From the NCBI RefSeq assembly GCF_900129855.1, contig NZ_LT670819.1, positions 4,836,001 to 4,900,000 of the forward strand: 64,000 bases of DNA, given 5' to 3'. The notes beneath the pieces were generated by a model. The model did no database searches and was not told the DNA's origin. It worked only from the letters and a program-made list of their open reading frames with translations. Below, piece after piece: positions 7,603 to 15,080 of the stretch. Origin of the DNA: Streptomyces sp. 3214.6 (GTDB lineage Bacteria; Actinomycetota; Actinomycetes; Streptomycetales; Streptomycetaceae). Position 1 is the first letter of the stretch. Every line of letters begins with the position of its first letter. The translations under genes and the position numbers were made by a program.

Positions 7603-8328
7603 ATGGCCAAGGGAAGCAAAGGCGGCGCCGGCAAGAGCCTGGTCCGTGCCACTCTCGCGATCCACGAGCCGCCGGTCGGCACCAGCACCACCCCCGGCGG
7701 ACTGATCAAGTCCTTCGGGTTCGACTTCAACCCGGCGCAGCTCCAGCTCGGCCGCCGCGCCCAGTGGAAGGTCACGCCGACCGCGGCCGTCCGCGACGGC
7801 TCCGTACCGGAGTTCATGGGTCCGGAACCGCGCCAGATGACCGTGGAGATCTTTCTCGACTCCTCCGACCAGCCCGGCAGCAACACCGTCCTGAAGAAGG
7901 TCGAGTCGCTGCTGGAGTGCTGCGAGGTGACCACCAAGAGCATCGCGGCCAAGCAGCCGTCGCCGCCGTGGGTGGTGTTCCAGTGGGGTTCGTTCTCGAC
8001 GGCCCGCTTCACTGCCTACGTCAGCAGCATCGACGTCACGTACTCGCTGTTCGGCACGACCGGCGTGCCGATCCGCGCCACGGCACAGGTGCATCTGCAC
8101 GAGATCCCCAGCAAGACGAAGGGCCAGAACCCGACCTCGGGCGCGCTGACCGCGCAACGCGTGCACCGGGTCGTCGCCGGGGACTCGCTCCAGTCGCTGG
8201 CCTGGCGCGAGTACGGGGACGCGTCCGCGTGGCGGTCGATCGCCGAGGTCAACGGCATCGACGACCCCTCCCGTCTGCCGACCGGCATCGAGCTCGTCAT
8301 GCCGGCCGCAGAGGAGGTGCGCTCCTAG
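7603..8328 (+). CDS. cis7: CIS tube-spike adaptor with C-terminal LysM domain (Afp7-like)
   Basis: This 241-residue protein has an N-terminal domain (residues about 10-170, AQLQLGRRAQWKVTPTAAV ... QMTVEIFLDSS) typical of eCIS tube-initiator proteins that connect the tube to the VgrG spike. A C-terminal LysM module follows (residues about 185-236: HRVVAGDSLQSLAWREYG ... AEVNGIDDPSRLPTGIELVMP). In phage and eCIS baseplates this LysM fold is a structural clamp rather than a cell-wall binder. The ATG is 54 bp after the tube gene and the stop overlaps the spike start by one base (TAGTG). Confidence 0.92.
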   Translation: MAKGSKGGAGKSLVRATLAIHEPPVGTSTTPGGLIKSFGFDFNPAQLQLGRRAQWKVTPTAAVRDGSVPEFMGPEPRQMTVEIFLDSSDQPGSNTVLKKVESLLECCEVTTKSIAAKQPSPPWVVFQWGSFSTARFTAYVSSIDVTYSLFGTTGVPIRATAQVHLHEIPSKTKGQNPTSGALTAQRVHRVVAGDSLQSLAWREYGDASAWRSIAEVNGIDDPSRLPTGIELVMPAAEEVRS

Positions 8329-10235
8329 TGGTCCAGTCCGCGTTCTCCAGCGTCATCCAGGTCACGCTGGGCGGCCGTCCCCTCCCCGTCGACTTCGCGC
8401 CGCTGCTCGTCGAGGGCTGGGTGGACCAGGGGCTCGGTGTGCCGGCCGCGTTCCGGCTGACGTTCCGCGACCCCTACCGTCAGGTCCTGGGCAAACTGGG
8501 CGTCAAGTTCGGCACGCCCGTCGTCCTCGCGCCGATCGCCGACGGCAAGGGCGCCTCGGACCCGCTCCTCACCGGCGAGGTGTGCGGTCTGGAGGCCGAC
8601 TACGACGGCACCGGCACCTTCACCGTCATCCGCGGCTACGACTTCGGCCACCGTCTGATGCGCCAGCGCCGGGTCGCCGCGTACCGCAACCAGAGCGCCT
8701 CCGACATCGCCCGCAAGCTGGCCGCGCAGGACGGCGTCCCCGTCGGGAAGATCCAGTCGACGAAGACGGTCTACGAGTTCATCAGCCAGGCCAACGTCAC
8801 CGACTGGGACTTCCTCGCCCGGCTCGCCGACGAGAACGAGATGGTCATGTCGGTCGACGCGAAGGGCAAGTTCCAGTTCCTCAAGCCCGACCCGGCGTCC
8901 GGCGCGCCGCCCACCTCCACGCCCGGCGACAAGAGCCCCTTCGTCCTGGAGGCGGGCACCGACATCCTGCGCCTGCGCGCCGCCGTCACCGCCGCCGAGC
9001 AGGTCGGCACGGTCGAGGCGCGCGGCTGGGACGTGACGACGAAGAAGAAGCTCACGGCCACCGCGCCCGCGAAGACCAACCCCGGCATCAGCATCGGCAC
9101 GACGCCCGGCGAGGCCGCCGCCAAGTTCAAGCCGGCCAAGCTGGTCGACGCGCAGACGCCGTACGACCGGCAGTCGGAGGTGAAGTTCGCCGCCGAGGCC
9201 CTCGCCGACGACGTCACCGGCTCGTTCGCCGAGCTGGAGGTCATCGCGCGCGGCACCCCGAAGCTGCGCCCCGGCCTGCCGGTCACCCTCGCCGACGTCG
9301 GCGACCCCTTCGAGGGCAAGTACACGGCCACGTCCGTACGGCACGTCTTCGGCGACGGCAAGCACTACGAGGCCTGGGTCACCGTCAGCGGACGGCAGTG
9401 GCGGTCCCTGTACGGGCTGTCCTCCGGCGGTGGGAACGCGGCCAACGGCCTGAACCTCCCCGGCACCACCAACGCCCTGGTCACGGACGTCCAGGACCCC
9501 CTCAAGCAGGGCCGGGTGAAGCTCCAGTTCCCCTGGCTCGACGACGCCTACATCAGCGACTGGACGCGGGTCGTGCAGTGGGGCGGCAAGGACGGCGGGT
9601 CGATCTTCCCGCTCGACGTCGGTGACGAGGTGCTGGTCGCCTTCGACCGGGGCGCCCTCGACCACCCGTACGTCATCGGCGGCCTCTACAACGGCAAGGA
9701 CAAGCCGACCCCCGTGAAGGACGTGCCGCTGCACGACGGCGCCCGCCGCCGTGCCGCCCGGCACACCCTGTCCGACCGGGACGGCAACCGCGTCGACCTG
9801 CTCAGCCAGAAGACCGGCGGCCGTAAGCAGGGGGTGCGGGTGACGTCCGGCGACGACCGGCTCGTCATCAACCTGGACCGGACGAAGACCGAGATCACCG
9901 TCGACAGCAAGGGCACCGTCAGCATCACCGGCAGCCGGTCGGTGTCCATCGAGGCCGGCACCGACCTCACGCTCAGCGCGCGCCGCAACCTCACCATCAA
10001 GAGCGGCGGGCTGCTCGACATCCGCGGCACCGGCATGGTCAACGTCAAGTCGCTGACCAGCGTGGTGAACGTGGACGCGCTGGGCGCGCTGAGCCTCAAG
10101 GCGGGCGGCGCCGTGACCGTCAGCGCCGGCGGCACGATCCAGGTCAACGCCACCGCCAACGTGGGCATCCGGGCCGCCACCCTCCTGCTGCAGGGCGTCG
10201 TCATGGTCAACAACAAGCCGTATCCGATCCCGTGA
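8328..10235 (+). CDS. cis8: CIS central spike protein (VgrG/gp5-gp27-like)
   Basis: This 635-residue VgrG-like protein would form the trimeric spike at the tip of the inner tube. Residues 1 to about 370 match the gp27-like hub (VIQVTLGGRPLPVDFAPLLV, then IRGYDFGHRLMRQRRVAAYR). Residues about 385-460 form the gp5-like OB fold (ALVTDVQDPLKQGRVKLQFP ... GDEVLVAFDRGALDHPYVIG). Residues 520-635 are a valine/isoleucine-rich beta-helix (TVSITGSRSVSIEAGTDLTL). It ends without an effector domain or PAAR repeat. The start is a GTG overlapping the LysM stop, so the two should be made in fixed ratio. Confidence 0.95.
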   Translation: MVQSAFSSVIQVTLGGRPLPVDFAPLLVEGWVDQGLGVPAAFRLTFRDPYRQVLGKLGVKFGTPVVLAPIADGKGASDPLLTGEVCGLEADYDGTGTFTVIRGYDFGHRLMRQRRVAAYRNQSASDIARKLAAQDGVPVGKIQSTKTVYEFISQANVTDWDFLARLADENEMVMSVDAKGKFQFLKPDPASGAPPTSTPGDKSPFVLEAGTDILRLRAAVTAAEQVGTVEARGWDVTTKKKLTATAPAKTNPGISIGTTPGEAAAKFKPAKLVDAQTPYDRQSEVKFAAEALADDVTGSFAELEVIARGTPKLRPGLPVTLADVGDPFEGKYTATSVRHVFGDGKHYEAWVTVSGRQWRSLYGLSSGGGNAANGLNLPGTTNALVTDVQDPLKQGRVKLQFPWLDDAYISDWTRVVQWGGKDGGSIFPLDVGDEVLVAFDRGALDHPYVIGGLYNGKDKPTPVKDVPLHDGARRRAARHTLSDRDGNRVDLLSQKTGGRKQGVRVTSGDDRLVINLDRTKTEITVDSKGTVSITGSRSVSIEAGTDLTLSARRNLTIKSGGLLDIRGTGMVNVKSLTSVVNVDALGALSLKAGGAVTVSAGGTIQVNATANVGIRAATLLLQGVVMVNNKPYPIP

Positions 10236-10281
10236 GGACGGCCGAGCGGTACCGGAAGAGGAGAAGGCAGGTGGCCGTCTG

Positions 10282-10722
10282 ATGGCCGAGCAATTCGTCG
10301 GATCGGGCTGGGCGTTCCCGCTCCGCATCGGCCCCACCGGGGGCATCGCCCTGGTCAGCGGGGAGCGCGAGATCGAGGAGGCGATCCGGCTCATCCTCGC
10401 CACCGCCCCGGGCGAGCGCCCCATGCGCCCGGAGTACGGCTGCGCCATCCACGACCTGGTGTTCGCCCCGGTCAACGAGGCGACGGCCGGCCGTATCCAG
10501 CACGAGGTGTACGTCAGCCTGGACCGCTGGGAACCGCGCATCGAGGTCACCGACGTCGAGGTCACCGCGGGCGCCGAGCAGGGCGTGCTCTTCATCGACG
10601 TCCGCTACGCGATCCGCGGCACCAACAACCCGCGCAGTCTCGTCTTCCCCTTCTACGTCATTCCGTCCCACGACGAGCCGGACCTGCCCGGCTCCGGTAC
10701 GGCTTCCGAAAGCGACCGCTGA
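10282..10722 (+). CDS. cis9: CIS baseplate wedge protein (gp25/GPW-like)
   Basis: This 146-residue T4 gp25-like protein links the baseplate to the first sheath ring. The diagnostic sequence is LVSGEREIEEAIRLILATAPGERPMRPEYGCAIHDLVF (residues about 28-65), with the conserved GER-PEYG turn of the family. The C-terminal 20 residues are Ser/Gly-rich and variable. The ATG follows GAGAAGGCAGGTGGCCGTCTG, 46 bp after the spike gene; no PAAR-tip gene fits in that gap. Its stop overlaps the next start (TGATG). Confidence 0.94.
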   Translation: MAEQFVGSGWAFPLRIGPTGGIALVSGEREIEEAIRLILATAPGERPMRPEYGCAIHDLVFAPVNEATAGRIQHEVYVSLDRWEPRIEVTDVEVTAGAEQGVLFIDVRYAIRGTNNPRSLVFPFYVIPSHDEPDLPGSGTASESDR

Positions 10723-12680
10723 TGGCCCTGCCCTCCCCCAACCTGGACGACCGCCGCTTCCAGCAGTTCGTCGACGACGCCAAGCGCTACATCCAGCAGC
10801 GTGCGCCGGAGTGGACCGACCACAACGTCTCCGACCCGGGCGTGACGCTCGTCGAGACGGTCGCCCACATGGCGGACCAGATCGTCTACCGCCTCAACCG
10901 CGTCCCCGAGAAGAACCACCTCGCCTTCCTCGACCTGGTCGGCATCCGCCTCTTCCCGCCGTCCGCCGCCCGCACAGAGGTCACCTTCTGGCTGTCGGCG
11001 CCCCAGGAGGAGCCGGTGCTCCTGCCGGTCGGCACGGAGGTGGCGACGGTCCGCACGGAGAGCGAGGACGCCGTCGTCTTCGCGACGGAACGCGAACTCA
11101 CCGTCGTACCCTGCCAGTTGCGCCATCTCGTGGTGCAGCACCGGGACGAGCCGGTCACCGACCGGACCACCGACCTCACCGAGGGCAAGGACCTGCTCTG
11201 CTTCGCCGAGGCGCCGCAGCCCGGCGACTGCATGCTGTTCGGGCTGAGCGCCGCCGTCCCGCACTGCGCGGTGGTCCTGGAACTCGACAGCCGCGTCGAC
11301 GGCGTCGGCGTCGATCCCCGTCAGCCCCCGCTCGTCTGGGAGGCCTGGACGGAGGACGGCTGGCAGGAGTGCGAGGTCGACCGCGACGGCACGGGCGGCC
11401 TCAACCGGCCCGGCGAGGTGGTCCTGCACATCCCCGGCGGCCATGTCCTGTCCCGCTCCGGCGGCCAGGAGGCCGGCTGGCTGCGCTGCCGCGTCACCGA
11501 GCCCCTCCCCGGCCAGCCCTTCTACACCACCTCGCCGACCGTGCGCTCCGCCGAGGTCTTCACGATCGGCGGCACCGCCCCCACCGTCCACGCGGAGACC
11601 GTCCACGACGAGGCCCTCGGCGAGTCGACGGGCCTGCCGGGCCAGCGCCTGACTCTCGCCCACTCCCCGGTCGTGGGCGACGACCCGCCGCTTCTGCTCC
11701 AGACCGCGGAACACGAGGGCTGGACCGACTGGCAGGTGGTCCCCCACTTCGCCGCGTCCGGCCCGTACGACCGCCATGTCACCCTCGACGCGGCGACCGG
11801 CGAGATCGCCTTCGGCCCGTCCGTCCGCGAACCCGACGGCCGGCTGCGCCAGTACGGCGCCGTCGCCCCCAAGGGCTCGGTCATCCGCGCCCGCCGCTAC
11901 CGCACGGGCGGCGGCCGGTCCGGCAACGTCGCCCGCGGCGCGGTCCAGGTCCTGCGTACGTCCGTCCCGTACGTCTCGGAGGTCGTCAACCGCGAGGCCG
12001 CGCGCGGCGGGGTGGACGGCGAGACCGTCGAGGAGGCGAAGCTGCGCGCCCCGATCACCCTGCGCGCCCAGGAGCGGGCGGTGACCCTGCGCGACTACGA
12101 GGAACTCGCCCGCCGGGCGGCCCCGGAGACCGCCCGCATCACCTGCCTGGAGGGCGAGCCCGACGAGCACGGCTCCTACGCCGTACGGGTGTTGGTGGTC
12201 CCGCAGGCCGTACCGGACCCCGGTGGCCGCCTCCGCTTCGAGCAACTCGTGCCCGGCGACTCCCTGTTGGACCGCATCACCCGCCACCTCGACGAACGCC
12301 GCCTGATCGGGACGCGGTTGGCGGTCGGACCGCCGTACTACCAGGGCGTGACGGTGGTGGCGACGGTGCACGCCTTCCGTGGCGTCGACACCGACCGCGT
12401 CCGCCGCCAGGCCCACGACGCCCTCTACCGCCACCTCGACCCGCTGACCGGCGGCGCGGACGGCAAGGGCTGGCCGTTCGGCCGTCCGGTCCAGTCGGGC
12501 GAGGTCTTCGCGGTCCTCCAGCGCGTCCCCGGAGTGGAGCTGGTCGACCAGGTCACCCTCCACCCCGCCGACCCCCTGACGGGCAAGCGCGGCGAGGCCA
12601 CCGACCGCCTCGACCTGGCCGCCCCGGCCCTCGTCTTCTCCTACGACCACCGGGTCCGCGTGATCGGGGACGGCTCGTGA
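10722..12680 (+). CDS. cis11: CIS baseplate J-like protein (gp6-like)
   Basis: This 652-residue baseplate assembly protein of the J/gp6 family would form the wedge ring around the spike. The N-terminal region has RFQQFVDDAKRYIQQRAPEW and DPGVTLVETVAHMADQIVYR, the typical start in eCIS J-like proteins. The central part (about 390-470) carries RRYRTGGGRSGNVARGAVQV and the helix EAKLRAPITLRAQERAVTLR-DYEELA, diagnostic of the J family. It overlaps gp25 by one base and the next gene by four bases (GTGA). Confidence 0.93.
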   Translation: MALPSPNLDDRRFQQFVDDAKRYIQQRAPEWTDHNVSDPGVTLVETVAHMADQIVYRLNRVPEKNHLAFLDLVGIRLFPPSAARTEVTFWLSAPQEEPVLLPVGTEVATVRTESEDAVVFATERELTVVPCQLRHLVVQHRDEPVTDRTTDLTEGKDLLCFAEAPQPGDCMLFGLSAAVPHCAVVLELDSRVDGVGVDPRQPPLVWEAWTEDGWQECEVDRDGTGGLNRPGEVVLHIPGGHVLSRSGGQEAGWLRCRVTEPLPGQPFYTTSPTVRSAEVFTIGGTAPTVHAETVHDEALGESTGLPGQRLTLAHSPVVGDDPPLLLQTAEHEGWTDWQVVPHFAASGPYDRHVTLDAATGEIAFGPSVREPDGRLRQYGAVAPKGSVIRARRYRTGGGRSGNVARGAVQVLRTSVPYVSEVVNREAARGGVDGETVEEAKLRAPITLRAQERAVTLRDYEELARRAAPETARITCLEGEPDEHGSYAVRVLVVPQAVPDPGGRLRFEQLVPGDSLLDRITRHLDERRLIGTRLAVGPPYYQGVTVVATVHAFRGVDTDRVRRQAHDALYRHLDPLTGGADGKGWPFGRPVQSGEVFAVLQRVPGVELVDQVTLHPADPLTGKRGEATDRLDLAAPALVFSYDHRVRVIGDGS

Positions 12681-13234
12681 GGGGCTCGGTCGACGGGCTG
12701 GGCTCGTCCGTCCCGATCGGCGCGATGCTGCCGGCCGTCTTCGCGGACGACGACCTGGCGCAACGCTTCGTCGCGGGCCTGGACGAGGTCATGGCGCCCA
12801 TCCTCAACGCCCTGGACTGCCTGCCCGCCTACTTCGACCCGGCCCTCGCCCCGATCGACTTCACCCGCTGGCTGACGGGCTGGGTCGGCGCGGAGACCGA
12901 CGGCACGGAACCGGAGCCGAGGCTGCGGGCAGCGGTCGCGGCGGCCGCGTATCTGCACCGCGTGCGCGGCACACGCCGAGGCCTGTCGGAGGCCATCCGG
13001 CTGGCCTTCGGCGTGGAACCGGAGATCGACGAGAGCGGCGGATCGGGCTGGAGCGCCCGCCCCCTCGGCCCGTTCCCGGGCGACCACCGCCCCCATCTCC
13101 ACGTCACGCTCCGCCTGCCCGACCCCTCCCCGGCGGACGAGCACCGCCTGGACACCCTGGTGGCCGCCGCCCGCCCCGCCCACATGCCGTACACGGTCAA
13201 GGTGACCGCCGCTGAAAGGACCCCGGAGAGATGA
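12677..13234 (+). CDS. CIS phage tail protein I-like (baseplate periphery)
   Basis: This 185-residue tail protein of the P2 gpI-like family sits on the outer baseplate next to the J protein. Core features are LPAYFDPALAPIDFTRWLTGWVG (residues about 50-72) and YLHRVRGTRRGLSEAIRLAFGVEPEI (about 93-118), followed by a beta-rich HLHVTLRLPDP segment. The start is a GTG in a GTGA overlap with the J gene, and it overlaps the following ATG by four bases (ATGA), placing three proteins under coupled translation. Confidence 0.9.
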   Translation: MRGSVDGLGSSVPIGAMLPAVFADDDLAQRFVAGLDEVMAPILNALDCLPAYFDPALAPIDFTRWLTGWVGAETDGTEPEPRLRAAVAAAAYLHRVRGTRRGLSEAIRLAFGVEPEIDESGGSGWSARPLGPFPGDHRPHLHVTLRLPDPSPADEHRLDTLVAAARPAHMPYTVKVTAAERTPER

Positions 13235-14736
13235 CCACCCAGAACTGCCCCGAGTGCGGCACGCGCGCCGAGCCCGGCCAGTCCTTCTGCGACGCCTGCG
13301 GCGCCGTACTGAGCTGGACAGACCGAGCGACGGCACGGGCGGGCGCGGCGGCTGGGTCGGGAGCGGCGGCCGACTCGGGCTCGGGCTCGGTAGCCGGTGC
13401 GAGTGCCGGTACGAGTACGGGTGCGGGTACGGGTACGGGTCCGAGGGCAGGCGCGGGTACGGGTCCGAGGGCAGGCGCGGGATCGGGCGGCACCGGCTCG
13501 GCCCACGGGTCAGCACCCGAGGAGGCCCCGCAGCCACCGTCGGGTACGCCCGGGCCGGAGGCCACCGTGGGTACCGCCGCCGACGCCGGTGCCGGTGCCG
13601 GTTCCGGTGCCGTATCCCATGCGACCCCCGCCACCAACGACCACGACTCGGACGACGAGGACACCACGGAAACTCCCCTCCCGGCCATCCCGCCGGAGGA
13701 CGGCACCGCCGCCCCATCGACCCCCGCACCAACCCCGCCTCCGAATTCGAATCCGAATCCGAATCCCGGCGAAACCGCGCCGACCACCCCTACTCCCACT
13801 CCCACTCCCACACCCACTCCCGCCCCCGCGCTGGGGGACACGATGGCCGCGCGGGCCCGTTCGCTCCTCGTCCCCGTAGCCGACGCGGAGCCCCGCCCCG
13901 CCGCGCCCCCGTCCGTCGCGCCGGTCCTGCCGGGCCGGCCGGTCGCGGACCGGCCGCAGGTCCGCGCGCCCGGACCGGTCCAGGGCGAGCAGCACGGCGT
14001 CGCGTGCCCCTGGTGCGCCACGCCCAACAACCCCGACCGGCATTTCTGCGTCCGCTGCGCGATGCCCATGACCCTCGAGGACCGCTCCTCGATCCGCCTG
14101 CCCTGGTGGCGTCGCCTGTTCAACCGCAACGGCGAGACGCCCTGGGCCGGCGACCGCCCGCGCCTGCGCCGTACGTTCGACCGCATCGTCAGCTGGCTGG
14201 TGGCCGCGGTCGTGCTCACGCTGGTGATCATCGCCGGGGTGAACACCCCGGACGCGATCCAGGCCACCCGCGACCACTTCGCCAAGCGTGCGCCGGTCAC
14301 CCCGGACTCGTTCGCGGCGTCGCGCTCCTACCCGGGGCACAAGCCGGAACTGGCCTTCGACAAGCTCAACAACACCTGGTGGGGTCCCGGGGTCTCGCAG
14401 TCGGGCGAGGGCGAGTGGATCGAGGCAAGCTTCGACCAGCCGACGCGACTTCTGGACCTGATCATCACCTCGGGCACGTCGATCCGGCCCGACCAGCTCG
14501 ACGACTCCGCCCTCCCCCACCGCGTCAAGGCGACGATCACCTTGAAGGACGGCAGGACCACGACCCGGGAGCTCACCCTGGACCAGAGCGCGGGCGGGCA
14601 GCGGCGCGCGTTCCGCGTCGGCGAGGTCACCAAGGTCCGCTTTACGATCGAGTCGTCGTACTCGGTGTCCGGGACCAAGCAGGTGTCGATAGCCGAGATC
14701 GAGTTCTTCGGCCCGTCGAGCGCGAACGCGTCCTGA
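13231..14736 (+). CDS. CIS membrane-anchored protein: two zinc ribbons, TM helix, discoidin-like domain
   Basis: This 501-residue protein has four parts. A zinc ribbon uses C6, C9, C20 and C23. A Gly/Ala/Pro-rich linker runs to about 250. A second zinc ribbon uses C259, C262, C273 and C276 (CPWC ... FCVRC). One TM helix lies at about 320-340 (LVAAVVLTLVIIAGV), after a basic RLFNR stretch. The C-terminal 345-501 is an F5/8 type C (discoidin)-like carbohydrate-binding fold (LAFDKLNNTWWGPG; then IEASFDQPTRLLDLII). Arg-rich residues before the helix place the N-terminus in the cytoplasm, so the binding domain should be outside. It is the last CIS gene and overlaps its predecessor by ATGA. Streptomyces CIS particles are free in the cytoplasm, so a membrane protein able to contact them is a natural docking factor; I recall a membrane protein CisA with that role in S. 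coelicolor, and this could be its homologue. Confidence 0.82.
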   Translation: MTTQNCPECGTRAEPGQSFCDACGAVLSWTDRATARAGAAAGSGAAADSGSGSVAGASAGTSTGAGTGTGPRAGAGTGPRAGAGSGGTGSAHGSAPEEAPQPPSGTPGPEATVGTAADAGAGAGSGAVSHATPATNDHDSDDEDTTETPLPAIPPEDGTAAPSTPAPTPPPNSNPNPNPGETAPTTPTPTPTPTPTPAPALGDTMAARARSLLVPVADAEPRPAAPPSVAPVLPGRPVADRPQVRAPGPVQGEQHGVACPWCATPNNPDRHFCVRCAMPMTLEDRSSIRLPWWRRLFNRNGETPWAGDRPRLRRTFDRIVSWLVAAVVLTLVIIAGVNTPDAIQATRDHFAKRAPVTPDSFAASRSYPGHKPELAFDKLNNTWWGPGVSQSGEGEWIEASFDQPTRLLDLIITSGTSIRPDQLDDSALPHRVKATITLKDGRTTTRELTLDQSAGGQRRAFRVGEVTKVRFTIESSYSVSGTKQVSIAEIEFFGPSSANAS

Positions 14737-14757
14737 GCATGGCCTGACGGCCGAAGA

Positions 14758-14809
14758 GAAGGGCCGCGACTGACGGGAGCACCCCTCCACACGTCAGCCG
14801 CGGCCCTTC
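14758..14809. terminator. Strong bidirectional terminator closing the CIS operon
   Basis: GAAGGGCCGCGACTGACG pairs with CGTCAGCCGCGGCCCTTC (18 bp, one mismatch) around a 16-base loop. It lies 21 bp after the stop of the membrane-anchored CIS protein. It separates the operon from the opposing tRNA gene. Confidence 0.85.
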
Positions 14810-14862
14810 CTCCTGCTCTCCCGAGGTTGGTGCTTGCGTAAGCCAGTGCGGAGGCGCAAACG

Positions 14863-14901
14863 AACGAGTCCCACCCCGCCTGACACGGGATGGGACTCGT
14901 T
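14863..14901 (-). terminator. Terminator of the tRNA-Gly gene
   Basis: AACGAGTCCCA and TGGGACTCGTT form an 11-bp perfect stem six bases after the 3' CCA of the minus-strand tRNA. Confidence 0.8.
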
Positions 14902-14906
14902 CTCGA

Positions 14907-14979
14907 TGGAGCGCCGGGCAGGCCTTGCACCTGCATTTCCCCGCAGGAAGCGGGGCGTCTTTCCTTGGACCACCAACGC
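14907..14979 (-). tRNA. tRNA-Gly (anticodon UCC)
   Basis: Seventy-three bases on the minus strand fold as a cloverleaf. The acceptor stem GCGTTGG pairs with CCGGCGC (two G-U pairs). The D stem is GTC/GAC. The anticodon stem CCCCG/CGGGG holds the loop CTTCCTG, with UCC at 14948-14946. The T stem is GCAGG/CCTGC with loop TGCAAGG, followed by discriminator T and an encoded CCA. UCC reads GGA and GGG glycine codons. The T loop starts TG rather than TT, which is unusual. It ends the injection-system block and could be a recombination target, but no repeat of its 3' end was seen in the window. Confidence 0.9.
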
Positions 14980-15080
14980 AGAGGTCGTTCACCGTTTTTT
15001 CTTTCCGGTGACCGGCTCAAGATCAAGCTTACCCCATTCGGCGGGTGCGTTTGACCATGTACATCGCCCGGCCTCGATCG

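Noticed and set aside
8325..10595. Long minus-strand frame opposite the spike and gp25 genes
   Set aside because: Shadow frame; translated composition is Asp/Val/Gly/Arg-rich and no domain is recognisable.
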